Source of the DNA: Leptospira sp.
GTDB taxonomy: Bacteria; Spirochaetota; Leptospiria; Leptospirales; Leptospiraceae
Direction: 5' to 3'
Assembly: GCA_027531445.1 (NCBI GenBank)
Contig: JAPZRK010000070.1
Location: 1-50,079, forward strand
DNA length: 50,079 nucleotides
The notes below the pieces were generated by a model, which did not search any database, was not told where the DNA came from, and worked only from the letters and a program-made list of their open reading frames with translations. The position numbers and the translations under genes were made by a program. This document shows positions 1-8,305 of this stretch, one piece after another. The first letter of the stretch is position 1, and each line of letters opens with the position of its first letter.

Positions 1-306
1 GAAATGCAGGAATGGTTCCATCCAGAAAACAAACATACACCTGTTCGTATCAGGGTTTCCATTCATACTGGCAATTGTTTGGCGGTAAATCTAAACAGCA
101 ATATCGACTATTTTGGAAACACAGTCAATTACGCCGCAAAAATGCAGAACAAAACAAATTCAGGCGAAATTTCGATCAGTGAGTGTGTCTTCCGAGATAG
201 AGAACTTCGAAATTACTTAAAAGAACAAGATATCAAACTTCGTAAAATCCCATTTACTCTGAGTTGGACTGATCGAACAGATTCTATTTATATTTGGAAC
301 GTCTAG
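1..306 (+). CDS. Class III adenylate/guanylate cyclase, C-terminal fragment (5' end outside the window)
   Basis: Only the last ~101 codons are present; the frame is open to the first base. The segment VRIRVSIHTGNCLAV followed by DYFGNTVNYAAKMQ matches the end of the class III nucleotidyl cyclase catalytic core, where (I/V)HTG and the D-Y-F-G-x-T-V-N-x-A-A-(K/R) block hold transition-state and purine-contact residues. Proteins of this family make cAMP or cGMP from nucleoside triphosphate and usually sit behind a sensor or membrane domain, which lies upstream of this window. The metal-binding aspartates are not in the visible part, so activity cannot be judged. The TAG stop overlaps the stop codon of the convergent recombinase gene. 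Family assignment is secure; nucleotide specificity is unknown. Confidence 0.82.
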   Translation, partial: EMQEWFHPENKHTPVRIRVSIHTGNCLAVNLNSNIDYFGNTVNYAAKMQNKTNSGEISISECVFRDRELRNYLKEQDIKLRKIPFTLSWTDRTDSIYIWNV

Positions 307-1247
307 GCTTTATTCTTGGCATGCGGATGTGCATTCCTGTAGACTTCTTTCAATCTATCCCGAGATACACTTAAGTATACTTGCGTTGAAGATAAAGATG
401 AGTGACCCAATAACTCTTGTACGGCTCTAATGTCAGCTCCCGCATTAAGTAAATCCGTCGCAAAAGTATGGCGAAATTTATGGGGTGTAATCGGTTTTTC
501 CATACCCATCAGTGATCTTCGCTCCGCCAATATATAACGAATCCCTCTCGTTGTCAATTTGCCACCACGTTGGTTTAAAAAAATCTCTTCTGCCTTTGGA
601 TGGGTGCCTCTTTCTTCCAAATACTCACTCAATGCAAACTTTGCCTCTTCCCCAATAAAAACGTATCTTTCCTTTTTCCGTTTTCCCAATACTTTAAGGC
701 TCGTTAATTCAGAATTTAGATCACTGAGTTTCGCATTCACAAGCTCAAATACACGAAGACCAGTCGAATACAAAATTTCGACGATTGCTTTATCTCTTTT
801 GTTTAGAGATGTCGATTTTTCTTCTGTATGGTAGTCCAAAATATCTTCAGTCTCTATTTGAGTGAAGTTCTTAGGTAGTTTCTTTTTCGTTCTAGGAAAA
901 CTTACCGAAAGAATCGGATTCGCAGGTACTTTGCCTTCCCGAAATAAATATTTATAAAAAGTGCGAAGAGAAGAAAGTTTGCGACTTTGAGTTCTTTTGT
1001 CCAATTTTTTGGTGGTTTTTAAATCCGCAAAGTATCCCCTAACATCGAGTACATCCACTGAAAGAAAATCAATTTCCTCTTTTAAGCAAAACTCAAAGAA
1101 AAATTTCATATCTCTAAGATAAGCGAATAACGTATGTTCCGAGTAATTTTTTTCAATCTTCAGGTATGTGCGAAACATGGTGTAATATTCCGTCATCTGT
1201 GGGGTGGCATGTGGAGGGAGCTGAACTTCGAGTGGAGAAGGCGTCAT
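303..1247 (-). CDS. Xer-type tyrosine recombinase (XerC/XerD family)
   Basis: A 314-residue protein, the usual Xer length. It has an N-terminal SAM-like DNA-binding domain (about 20-105) and a C-terminal catalytic domain. The full tyrosine recombinase set is visible: Arg165 in STGLR, Lys189 in LGKRKKERY, His256-x-x-Arg259 in PHKFRH, His282 in LLGHSS and nucleophile Tyr291 in STQVYL, followed by a C-terminal tail of the kind that couples partner monomers (SRDRLKEVYRNAHP). Known members resolve chromosome dimers at dif with FtsK. XerC and XerD cannot be told apart from sequence alone, and no dif site was recognised. The ATG start lacks a clear ribosome binding site; a second Met at residue 18 is an alternative start. 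The gene is convergent with the cyclase (stops overlap as ctag) and divergent from recA. Confidence 0.9.
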   Translation of the reverse strand: MTPSPLEVQLPPHATPQMTEYYTMFRTYLKIEKNYSEHTLFAYLRDMKFFFEFCLKEEIDFLSVDVLDVRGYFADLKTTKKLDKRTQSRKLSSLRTFYKYLFREGKVPANPILSVSFPRTKKKLPKNFTQIETEDILDYHTEEKSTSLNKRDKAIVEILYSTGLRVFELVNAKLSDLNSELTSLKVLGKRKKERYVFIGEEAKFALSEYLEERGTHPKAEEIFLNQRGGKLTTRGIRYILAERRSLMGMEKPITPHKFRHTFATDLLNAGADIRAVQELLGHSSLSSTQVYLSVSRDRLKEVYRNAHPHAKNKA

Positions 1248-1558
1248 ACAGACTTACAATCGGCTCATTTTTCTTTTTTCCGTTCCAAAATTTTACTATA
1301 CAAGTACTTACCGGATATGTAGGTTTGTTTGGAAGAAATCAGACATAATTTGAAAAAATTTCTGTGTAAATCTCCGTTTTGTCCAGGCAATCTGACATAA
1401 TCAGATCAGAACGGAAGAGAAAAAGAACGAGATGAGAAAGAGATAGTGGCAAAACAAGCCATCTCGATTTTTCCTGGTGTGGGAAGATTTTTTGGGCCAA
1501 AGGTCCGCAGATCCCTACCTAGTTCTTTGGAACACCAAGTTAGGAGAATCATAAAGGT
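1248..1558 (+). promoter_or_regulatory. Divergent xer-recA intergenic region and long recA leader
   Basis: About 310 bp separate the two divergent genes. The octamer GACATAAT occurs at 1342-1349 and again at 1394-1401; its CATAAT part resembles a -10 box, but no convincing -35 was found at normal spacing. The second copy lies inside a perfect interrupted palindrome (1390-1406). Downstream of it lies an AG-rich leader of about 150 nt carrying a possible short ORF. AGGAG at 1542-1546 and AAAGG at 1553-1557 are the candidate ribosome binding sites for recA. The promoter assignment is inference. Confidence 0.45.
1390..1406. promoter_or_regulatory. Interrupted palindrome ATCTGA-N5-TCAGAT upstream of recA (candidate operator)
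   Basis: Two perfect 6-nt inverted half-sites flank a 5-nt spacer (CATAA). The site overlaps the more downstream -10-like hexamer and is about 150 bp from the recA start codon. Position and architecture fit a repressor site. An SOS role is suggested only by the gene it precedes. The half-sites differ from the TTTG-N5-CAAA type I recall for Leptospira LexA1, though the 5-nt spacing is the same. Confidence 0.4.
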
Positions 1559-1562
1559 ATGA
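1446..1562 (+). CDS. Possible 38-residue leader peptide overlapping the recA start
   Basis: A GTG-initiated frame of 38 codons ends in TGA at 1560-1562, so it overlaps the recA ATG (1559) in the ATGA arrangement typical of translationally coupled genes. The frame is open back to a stop at 1398-1400 and contains no ATG. The peptide is basic (MAKQAISIFPGVGRFF, then KVRRSLPSSLEHQVRRI). A weak purine-rich stretch, GAGAAAGAG, lies just upstream of the GTG. No similarity to a known family was recognised. The frame could be chance, but its exact 4-nt overlap with recA makes a leader peptide or attenuator worth testing. Confidence 0.3.
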   Translation: MAKQAISIFPGVGRFFGPKVRRSLPSSLEHQVRRIIKV

Positions 1563-2710
1563 AAAAAGAGAAATCCGAGAAAACGATCGAGAAAGAAACC
1601 GACCAAAGAAAGCAGGCCATTGATGCCGCTCTTGGACAAATTGAAAAACAATTCGGGAAAGGCTCGATCATGCGCCTAGGTGCAGATACAAGAATGGCGG
1701 AGATGAATGTCATTTCCACAGGCTCCTTAGACCTGGACATTGCACTTGGGATCGGCGGGTTTCCAACAGGCCGGATCATAGAAGTCTACGGACCAGAATC
1801 CTCAGGTAAAACAACTCTCACTCTTTCTGCCATTGCCCAGTGTCAGAAAAAGGGAGGCATTGCCGCCTTTATTGATGCAGAACATGCACTAGACCCATCT
1901 TATGCCAAAAAATTAGGCGTCAACGTGGACGACCTCCTCGTGGCACAGCCTGATAATGGGGAAGAAGCACTCGAAATCTGCGAATCCCTCGTTCGTTCGA
2001 ACGCGATTGACCTCATCGTTATCGACTCAGTTGCCGCCCTCGTACCGAAAGCGGAAATTGAAGGAGATATGGGTGATTCCCATATGGGATTGCAAGCGCG
2101 ACTCATGTCCCAAGCTCTCCGCAAATTGACGGGAACCATTTCTAAATCGAATACGATCGTTATCTTTATCAACCAGATCCGTATGAAAATTGGTGTTATG
2201 TTCGGTAGCCCCGAAACCACTACGGGTGGAAATGCCCTAAAGTTCTACGCCTCCATCCGTCTGGACATCCGCCGCATCGAGACCCTCAAGGAAAAGGAAG
2301 AACCAGTTGGAAACCGTGTGCGTGTCAAAGTCGTAAAAAACAAATGTGCGCCTCCGTTCCGACAAGCAGAATTCGACATCATGTATTCCAATGGAATCAA
2401 CCGAGAGACCTCACTTATCGACCTTGCGGTCAAACACGACCTCATCGCAAAAGCGGGTTCTTGGTATTCTTACAAAACGGAAAAAATCGGCCAAGGCAAG
2501 GAACAAGTCCGCAACTACCTAGCTGAAAACCCTGAAATCGCGTTTATTGTAGAAAATCAAGTTCGGGATTTAAATGGGTTGCCACTTTTGGACGAGAGTG
2601 CAAAAATTCAAACTAGAGAAGTAAAATCCATCGAAAGAGAAACCAAGACGAAGCCCGTCAGTTTCTCGACAGATAAGGAGAAAGTGGAAGATGTCGCAGT
2701 CGGCGAATAA
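1559..2710 (+). CDS. recA: RecA recombinase
   Basis: A 383-residue RecA, slightly longer than E. coli RecA (353). It binds single-stranded DNA, drives strand exchange in recombinational repair and acts as the co-protease for LexA self-cleavage in the SOS response. Walker A is GPESSGKT at 78-85, Walker B is LIVIDSVAAL at about 152-161, loop L1 follows EGDMGDSHMG, and the L2 region is GVMFGSPETTTGGNALKFY. The N-terminus carries a charged extension of about 15 residues before the conserved region starting at RKQAIDAALGQIEKQFGKGS. The C-terminus is acidic as usual (EKVEDVAVGE). The start is preceded by AGGAG and AAAGG. The gene is monocistronic or coupled to the short leader ORF, and a strong terminator follows it. 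Confidence 0.98.
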   Translation: MKKEKSEKTIEKETDQRKQAIDAALGQIEKQFGKGSIMRLGADTRMAEMNVISTGSLDLDIALGIGGFPTGRIIEVYGPESSGKTTLTLSAIAQCQKKGGIAAFIDAEHALDPSYAKKLGVNVDDLLVAQPDNGEEALEICESLVRSNAIDLIVIDSVAALVPKAEIEGDMGDSHMGLQARLMSQALRKLTGTISKSNTIVIFINQIRMKIGVMFGSPETTTGGNALKFYASIRLDIRRIETLKEKEEPVGNRVRVKVVKNKCAPPFRQAEFDIMYSNGINRETSLIDLAVKHDLIAKAGSWYSYKTEKIGQGKEQVRNYLAENPEIAFIVENQVRDLNGLPLLDESAKIQTREVKSIERETKTKPVSFSTDKEKVEDVAVGE

Positions 2711-2754
2711 AACATCCCACTTGTAAACCACTGGCTTTCTTTTTAGGAACCATT

Positions 2755-2792
2755 GACCGGAGTCGATTTCTATCGGCCCCGGTCTTTTTTTT
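2755..2792 (+). terminator. Intrinsic terminator of recA
   Basis: A 13-bp stem with one mismatch (GACCGG outer arm, TCGAT inner arm) closes a TTCT loop and is followed directly by eight T residues. It lies about 45 nt after the recA stop, a textbook rho-independent terminator on the plus strand. Confidence 0.9.
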
Positions 2793-2878
2793 ATAACTAA
2801 CCTTCCTCAAACAAATTCTCTGCTCTTAGATAAATTCTAGCGTTGAATCTAGAGTCGCTTCTCCTTTCTATGTACTTT

Positions 2879-3949
2879 ATGATCCAATTTCGATTCCTAC
2901 TTTTTGGAATTTATTTTCTATTCCTTACATCTCGCTGTAGTTCGCAAAATATTTATAATTCACATTCAACAGTCATTTCAAATCAAACCTTTCAAATTTG
3001 GTCTGGTGAATCACTTTCCGAATTGGATCCGAAACATAAAGAAAGTATGGATGTATCTTGGACAACCATGCAAAAAAGGCGAGACTTGATTGAACAATTT
3101 TTGAAAGAGAAATCGTACGTGGCACCTAAAGGAACTGTTGTTTATCCATTTAGTGGGATTGATCTTTTGAATTTATTTACCTTTTTCCCAAAATCGGAAC
3201 GTTACATTATGTTCGGTTTGGAAGATCCAGGTTTTCCTTTTGATTGGGATTCCAAAAAAGATTCAGAGAAGAAAGTGATTTTACACGGGATATCAAGTCT
3301 CGCCGAACACTTAGCAGGTCGTAATTACTTCACGTACCGAAAGATGAAAGAAGAGACAAAAAGACCAGCCTTGTCTGGTGCCTATCCTGTATTTGTTGCT
3401 TTTGCACGTAGACTCGGCAAAACGATTTTGGATTCAAAAAAGGAGATCATAACAGGAGAAAAAGAATCTTATTTTGGTTTTACTCTGACTTTATACGATC
3501 CAGCCACCAAACAAACACAAACTCTCACTTATTTTAAAATTTTTCTGACAGGGAAAGAAGGTGTTCCGGGAGATGGACTATATGAATACTTTCACGGTCT
3601 CGGCAATAAAAGTATCTTTACAAAGTCAGCAGAATACTTGTTCCACGGGGAAAGACGCCAACTATTTAGAAATCTACTGTTAAAAGATACGATTCAAATC
3701 GTTCAGGATGATTCTGGATTTCCCTTGCGACTATTTCCCGATACAGAATGGGATAAAACCTTGTATGGTAGATACGAAAAATCCTGGAATCTTTCGGGAG
3801 CCGTTGAGCCCGAATACCAGGACGAAATGAAAAAACTCAACGAACAGCTAAACAACGAACCTCTGCCCTTTCCTTTCGGATATGGAGTCCTCGGTTCAAA
3901 AGTAAAAAGCCAATCCTTAGTCCTCGTCTTAAAAAAGAAAAAGAACTAA
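2879..3949 (+). CDS. Putative exported protein or lipoprotein of unknown function
   Basis: About 356 residues from the ATG at 2879, which gives a short basic N-terminus, a hydrophobic stretch (FRFLLFGIYFLFLTS) and a Cys, so the protein is exported and possibly lipidated. Arg just before the Cys is unusual for a lipobox. The frame is open further upstream with an in-frame ATG at 2870 and a TTG at 2843; none has a good ribosome binding site. The mature part contains GTVVYPFSGIDLLN, FFPKSERYIMFGLEDPG and an aromatic-rich middle. I recall similar conserved blocks in uncharacterised secreted bacterial proteins but cannot name the family. It ends just before a convergent aldo/keto reductase gene. 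Confidence 0.7.
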   Translation: MIQFRFLLFGIYFLFLTSRCSSQNIYNSHSTVISNQTFQIWSGESLSELDPKHKESMDVSWTTMQKRRDLIEQFLKEKSYVAPKGTVVYPFSGIDLLNLFTFFPKSERYIMFGLEDPGFPFDWDSKKDSEKKVILHGISSLAEHLAGRNYFTYRKMKEETKRPALSGAYPVFVAFARRLGKTILDSKKEIITGEKESYFGFTLTLYDPATKQTQTLTYFKIFLTGKEGVPGDGLYEYFHGLGNKSIFTKSAEYLFHGERRQLFRNLLLKDTIQIVQDDSGFPLRLFPDTEWDKTLYGRYEKSWNLSGAVEPEYQDEMKKLNEQLNNEPLPFPFGYGVLGSKVKSQSLVLVLKKKKN

Positions 3950-3980
3950 AAGGATTGTGCGGGTATTTTTGGAATGTGTT

Positions 3981-4820
3981 TCAGATGATCTCCGTTGGAT
4001 CCCAACAAGTACGAAAGTTTTCATTCCAAGATTCCATAAGCAACATATCTTCATTCGAAATTTCAAAATCAAAAACATTGCCATTTTCTATGATTCTCGT
4101 TGGATTTACTGATTTTGGAATTACGACAAGACCCTTTTGTAGTGCCCACCGGATCAGCAGTTGCGCATTGGACTTTTTATATTTACTCGCAACTTGAGTC
4201 ACTTTCGGGTCTTCTAGTTTTTTCCCATGAGCAAGTGGACTGTATGCCTCAAGTAAGATACCTTTCTGCTTACAATAATCATACAAAGCCTTATCATTGA
4301 GAAAGGGATGGAATTCCACTTGGTTCATGGCAGGAACGAGAGACGTCTCGGACAGAAGGTCTTCCAAGTGGTTGACCATAAAATTGCTTACGCCGACTGA
4401 CTTCGCTTTGCCGTCTGATTTGATCTTTTCCAGTGCCCGCCAAGAATCCTTCCTCTTACCACTAACGGGAAAATGGATCAAATACATATCCACATAATCC
4501 ATGCCCAATTTGGAAAGAGAGGTATCAATAGCCACCATTGCTTTATCATAACCTTGGTCTGCATTCCAAAGCTTGGTGACGACAAAAATATCCTTGCGAG
4601 GAACCTTTGAATCTCTTATCGCTTGCCCCACTTCTGCTTCATTCCCATAGATCGCCGCTGTGTCAATGTGACGGTATCCAGCATCTAAAGCCGAAAGAAC
4701 TGCAGTATAACATTCTTTAGGCTTTGACTTCCATACTCCCAGACCAAGTGCTGGGACGGATACGTTTTGATTGCTTGGAAAAAAAGTGTCGGAAATGGAT
4801 TTCAGGGAGTTCATAGTCAT
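3981..4820 (-). CDS. Aldo/keto reductase
   Basis: An NADPH-dependent carbonyl reductase of the AKR superfamily with a TIM-barrel fold, about 279 residues. The catalytic tetrad is visible: Asp and Tyr in HIDTAAIYGNE, Lys in VVTKLW and His in YLIHFP. The AKR signature GKAKSVGVSNF and the C-terminal cofactor segment VIPKSVNPTRIIEN are also present. The short form with WDPTE near the end resembles the 2,5-diketo-gluconate reductase / prostaglandin F synthase-like AKR5 group. The frame could start 31 codons further upstream, but that would overlap the preceding lipoprotein gene and adds a non-family leader, so the Met-Thr-Met start at 4820 (or the Met at 4814) is preferred. It lies 7 nt downstream of that gene, so the two are probably cotranscribed. 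The substrate is unknown. Confidence 0.92.
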   Translation of the reverse strand: MTMNSLKSISDTFFPSNQNVSVPALGLGVWKSKPKECYTAVLSALDAGYRHIDTAAIYGNEAEVGQAIRDSKVPRKDIFVVTKLWNADQGYDKAMVAIDTSLSKLGMDYVDMYLIHFPVSGKRKDSWRALEKIKSDGKAKSVGVSNFMVNHLEDLLSETSLVPAMNQVEFHPFLNDKALYDYCKQKGILLEAYSPLAHGKKLEDPKVTQVASKYKKSNAQLLIRWALQKGLVVIPKSVNPTRIIENGNVFDFEISNEDMLLMESWNENFRTCWDPTEII

Positions 4821-4827
4821 TAGACTA

Positions 4828-5682
4828 CTAAAATTCGACGAGCCCTGCTTTTTCCAAATTGCAAGTGAGACCTTGCAGATACACCTGATTCGGTGGAAAA
4901 TTGAGACTTCCACAATTAGTAAAATTAGTTAGCGCTTGGGAGTTTGCTAAGATAGAAGCTCCAACCCATCTGGTATAATTCGCCTTACACTTTTCGAATG
5001 AATCGTAAGTATACACTTCATCATCTTGGATATTCGCAACACGGGCAAATACTTCGTCAGGTGCCAAAGCTTCAATACTAAACAATGAAGTGAGAGATGA
5101 GGAAAATGAAGTCGTGCTTGAACTTGCTCGTGGGTTTAACGAAATCGAATAAGTCAATGAACTTGTAGACGTCGTATAACAGATGATATTCAATACGGAA
5201 CCAACAGTGGAGATTGTAACCGATGTCCCAAATGAGGAGGAAAGCAGTGTCCCTGTAGTTGTTGTCGGAACAGAATTTACACTATACCTGCACAAAACAC
5301 TACTAGATGATACTTGAGATATGTTAATCGATGAGGTAGCAGTCACAGGCTCGCTTGACCAAAGTTGACTGGTTGAAGAACTAACCGATCCAGTAATATT
5401 TACATTGGAAAAGGCCGAGGGTTCTGGCAATGTAAAGCTCGGTGCTTCCGTATCTGTAGTAAAATTAGGGCAAGTTTTTAAGGTATTAGTGAAGGAAGTC
5501 GTTGAGGAGCTTCCCAAACCAAATAGAGAGATCGTTGAAAGGAAACCCACATTTTCTCTTACCTTTTTGATTTCTTTTTTTACATCTTTTCCTGTGATTG
5601 ACGCACCTGGAACTGATGCCGGAATAAAATTACAATTCAAAAATAGAATTAAACTAACAAAAAAAGAAGTGTATCGGAACAT
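4828..5682 (-). CDS. Ser/Thr-rich lipoprotein of unknown function
   Basis: A 284-residue protein with a typical spirochaete lipoprotein signal: basic start, hydrophobic core (FFVSLILFL) and lipobox LFLNC with Cys17. The start is supported by AGGAG 10 nt upstream. The mature protein is strikingly rich in Ser and Thr (runs such as GSSSTTSFTN and TGSVSSSTSQLW) and resembles repeated beta-strand surface proteins. It contains several Cys outside the lipobox, including CPNF, CRYS, ICYT and, near the end, CKANY, NCGS and TCNLE, which could form disulfides. No domain was recognised. It precedes the aldo/keto reductase by 7 nt and follows an intergenic hairpin. Confidence 0.75.
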   Translation of the reverse strand: MFRYTSFFVSLILFLNCNFIPASVPGASITGKDVKKEIKKVRENVGFLSTISLFGLGSSSTTSFTNTLKTCPNFTTDTEAPSFTLPEPSAFSNVNITGSVSSSTSQLWSSEPVTATSSINISQVSSSSVLCRYSVNSVPTTTTGTLLSSSFGTSVTISTVGSVLNIICYTTSTSSLTYSISLNPRASSSTTSFSSSLTSLFSIEALAPDEVFARVANIQDDEVYTYDSFEKCKANYTRWVGASILANSQALTNFTNCGSLNFPPNQVYLQGLTCNLEKAGLVEF

Positions 5683-5733
5683 AACAGTGAAATCTCCTAG
5701 GTAGACGAGAATTGCATGTTACAGTTTAACGTC

Positions 5734-5770
5734 AAGTAGAGAAAAAGGGGAGTGCCCTCATTCTCTACTT
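5734..5770. terminator. Hairpin after clpB
   Basis: AAGTAGAGA and TCTCTACTT form a perfect 9-bp outer stem, and AGGGG and CCCTC form an inner stem around AGTG. It lies 7 nt beyond the clpB stop and before the promoter region of the lipoprotein gene. On the minus strand no T-run follows, so it may be a rho-independent-like 3' end or an mRNA-stabilising hairpin. Confidence 0.55.
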
Positions 5771-5777
5771 AAAGGCG

Positions 5778-8168
5778 TTAGGTAAGACTTGGTTGCAGTG
5801 CTTCTTTTACTTTTTGAAAGCTCAACACAGACCCATCCCAATCTGCAAGATACCTTCCTTCTGCTATGTTACCCGCAAGAATTTCTCTTGAAAGAGGTCG
5901 ATTGACAATTCTGTTAAAGACGTTGTTCAACGGTCTTGCTCCAAATTGTGGATCAAATCCCTGTTCTGTGAGTATACGTTCTGTGCTTTCGGATAGAAGT
6001 ATGGATATCCCTTTGCTTTTTAATCGTTCATTCAAGAGGCTTGTTTGTTTCTCGATCAACCTTTCCATAATAGAAGAATCTATTGAGGAATATGTTAAGA
6101 TTCCATCCAAACGTCCCAACATTTCGGGTTTAAAATCTTTATGAATGTCTTTAGAATTTGTTGTAAGTAAGACGATCGTATTTCTGAAATTGATCGTTCT
6201 ACCTTTGTTATCCGTTAGCCTTCCATCGTCCAAAATTTGTAACAATATGTCTGCGAAATCAGGATGTGCCTTTTCGATCTCATCAAAAAGAATTACAGAA
6301 TAGGGTCTTCTTCGAATTGCTTCCGTTAAAATTCCACCCTCTTCGTAACCGACGTATCCTGCAGGTGAACCGATTAATTTCGCAACAGAATGTTTTTCCG
6401 AATACTCTGAAAGATCAAGCCGTACCAAATTGGATTCACTATCAAAAAGAATTTTCGCCAATGCTTTTGCTGTCTCCGTCTTACCGACACCAGTTGGCCC
6501 TTTCAAAAGGAATGATCCTAAGGGTCGATTTTCCGATGAAATTCCCGCATAACTGGTGAGTAGTGTTTCTGCTATTTCCTTTAATGCTTCTTTTTGTCCA
6601 AAAACAACTTGTCCTAGTTGATTTTCCAAATCCAAAATATTATCTTGTTTTGTTTTTAGAATCTTTTCAACTGGGATGCCAGTTTGTCTCGAAATGACAT
6701 TGGCAATGTGATTTCTCCCAAGTATCCAAATATTTTGAAAATTCCCTAGTTCTTTTTCAAGTTCAGGTAGAACGGCAAATTTTAATCTAGATGCCTCCGT
6801 ATAATCTGCACGACTTTCGGCACTCTCCAAATCAAATTTGACTCGATCAATTTTATTTTTGATAGAGGCCATTTGTTTGAGAGAATTGACTTCCTTCTCC
6901 CACTCCATTTTTCCTTCGTTAAACTTTTGTTCGAGGCTCTCAATTTCTTTTAAAATCTCTTCATTTTTCTTTTCTACTTGAGCGTAGATCTTTTTCGATC
7001 TAATTTCTCCCTCTAACTCAACTAAAGGAGCGGGCATCGCTTCGGCAGAAAGTTTTAAAGCAGATGCCGCCTCATCCATAAGATCGATCGCTTTATCTGG
7101 TAAATTTTTATCGGTAATGTATTGATCAGACAAAAACACTGCCGAATACACTGCATCATCAGAAATTTTGATCCCATGATGGATCTCATGTTTGTCACGG
7201 ATTCCCATCAAAATTTCAATGGCATCTTCCTTGGATGGTTCGTTCACTGGAACGGATCGAAATCTTCGTTCCAATGCAGGATCACCTAATATGTATTTTT
7301 GGAATTCTTCAGGAGTGGTTGCCCCGATACAGTGGAGATCTCCACGTGCGAGAGCCGGTTTGAGAAGGTTGGCGGCATCCATCGCGCCATCTGTCCTTCC
7401 AGCACCAACCAGTTGGTGTATTTCGTCAATAAACAGAATCACATCACCTATCTGTGATTTTACGAAGCGTAGCAAGTGCTGGATTTTTTCTTCAAAATCG
7501 CCTCTATACTTTGTACCTGCCATGAGCTGTCCCATATCCAAGGAATATACTGTTTTTCCTTTTAATACGTCAGGTACCTTGCCTTTAACGATTTGGTCAG
7601 CTAGACCTTCGACAATTGCAGTTTTCCCAACGCCTGCCGATCCGACTAACACAGGATTGTTCTTAGAACGTCGTCCAAGTATTTCCATCACCGAACGAAT
7701 TTCTTTTGTTCTACCGATGACGGGATCTAGTTTTCCCGCTTTTGCAATGTCATTCAAATTGATCAGAAAGTCAGGAACTTCTTCGTCCGTTTCTTTCACG
7801 TTCAAATCGTTATAATCAATCTTTAATTCTGGTAAAATGTTCGGCAGAAATTTCAATAAATCTGCCTCTCGGATCTCTTCCCTTGCATTTTCAGCCGCAC
7901 GGGAGGAAGCCATCGTGATCCATTGGCTAAGTTTGCTCGAAGTTCTGAGAGTTTCAAAGGTCACTTCGGAAGTTGACTTTGCGAGTTTTGCAAGAAACTC
8001 CTCCACCCTTGCTTTGTACTTTCCCAAATTTTGATTGGTAAAGCTAGACGGATGAGACATAAGGCCAAAAAATAAATGAAACGGTGTGACCTCAGTATTT
8101 TTCCTTCGAATTGCGTCAGTTTGCGCAATATCCAATGCACCTTGCACTGTAGAATCAAATTGCTTCAT
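5778..8168 (-). CDS. clpB: ClpB-type AAA+ protein disaggregase
   Basis: A 796-residue HSP100 protein that extracts and refolds aggregated proteins together with DnaK/DnaJ/GrpE. It has an N-terminal Clp repeat domain (1-140), first AAA+ module with Walker A GSAGVGKT (176-183), pore loop KYRG (220-223) and Walker B ILFIDE (244-249), a coiled-coil middle domain (about 385-495, with ADYTEASRLKFAVLPELEKE as in ClpB), and a second AAA+ module with Walker A GPTGVGKT (557-564), pore loop GYVGYEEGG and Walker B VILFDE. The ClpP-docking IGF/IGL loop of ClpA, ClpC and ClpX is absent, which favours ClpB. It is about 60 residues shorter than E. coli ClpB, mainly in the N-domain. GGGAGG lies 5 nt before the ATG, and a CIRCE operator lies 16 nt upstream, so heat-shock control by HrcA is likely. 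Confidence 0.93.
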   Translation of the reverse strand: MKQFDSTVQGALDIAQTDAIRRKNTEVTPFHLFFGLMSHPSSFTNQNLGKYKARVEEFLAKLAKSTSEVTFETLRTSSKLSQWITMASSRAAENAREEIREADLLKFLPNILPELKIDYNDLNVKETDEEVPDFLINLNDIAKAGKLDPVIGRTKEIRSVMEILGRRSKNNPVLVGSAGVGKTAIVEGLADQIVKGKVPDVLKGKTVYSLDMGQLMAGTKYRGDFEEKIQHLLRFVKSQIGDVILFIDEIHQLVGAGRTDGAMDAANLLKPALARGDLHCIGATTPEEFQKYILGDPALERRFRSVPVNEPSKEDAIEILMGIRDKHEIHHGIKISDDAVYSAVFLSDQYITDKNLPDKAIDLMDEAASALKLSAEAMPAPLVELEGEIRSKKIYAQVEKKNEEILKEIESLEQKFNEGKMEWEKEVNSLKQMASIKNKIDRVKFDLESAESRADYTEASRLKFAVLPELEKELGNFQNIWILGRNHIANVISRQTGIPVEKILKTKQDNILDLENQLGQVVFGQKEALKEIAETLLTSYAGISSENRPLGSFLLKGPTGVGKTETAKALAKILFDSESNLVRLDLSEYSEKHSVAKLIGSPAGYVGYEEGGILTEAIRRRPYSVILFDEIEKAHPDFADILLQILDDGRLTDNKGRTINFRNTIVLLTTNSKDIHKDFKPEMLGRLDGILTYSSIDSSIMERLIEKQTSLLNERLKSKGISILLSESTERILTEQGFDPQFGARPLNNVFNRIVNRPLSREILAGNIAEGRYLADWDGSVLSFQKVKEALQPSLT

Positions 8169-8184
8169 GGATGCCTCCCAGCTT

Positions 8185-8211
8185 TTAGCACTCTTACCAT
8201 TAGACTGCTAA
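8185..8211 (-). promoter_or_regulatory. CIRCE element (HrcA operator) of clpB
   Basis: TTAGCACTC, nine spacer bases, then GACTGCTAA. The consensus is TTAGCACTC-N9-GAGTGCTAA, so 17 of 18 arm positions match with the canonical spacer. It sits 16-43 nt upstream of the clpB start codon, just beyond the ribosome binding site, the usual place for HrcA repression of chaperone genes. Confidence 0.88.
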
Positions 8212-8227
8212 TGTCAGATTCTGACAT
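8211..8227. promoter_or_regulatory. Perfect 17-bp palindrome abutting CIRCE
   Basis: ATGTCAGA-T-TCTGACAT is a perfect inverted repeat sharing its first base with the CIRCE element. It lies in the divergent clpB / TPM-protein promoter region and may be a second operator. The arm sequence TCTGACAT also occurs in the recA palindrome region. No regulator can be named. Confidence 0.5.
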
Positions 8228-8305
8228 CTTTTTTTATCACTCGAACAGAATCAGGAAAAACAAAATCTCATTGCTAACTGTGTCAAATTTGTAATCTTTT
8301 CTCGC

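Noticed and set aside
1491..1501. TTTG-GGC-CAAA as a LexA box upstream of recA
   Set aside because: The spacer is 3 nt rather than the 5 nt I recall for Leptospira LexA1, and the site is in the leader close to the start codon.
5778..8168. Annotation as ClpA or ClpC
   Set aside because: It has a ClpB-like coiled-coil middle domain and lacks the IGF/IGL loop that docks on ClpP.
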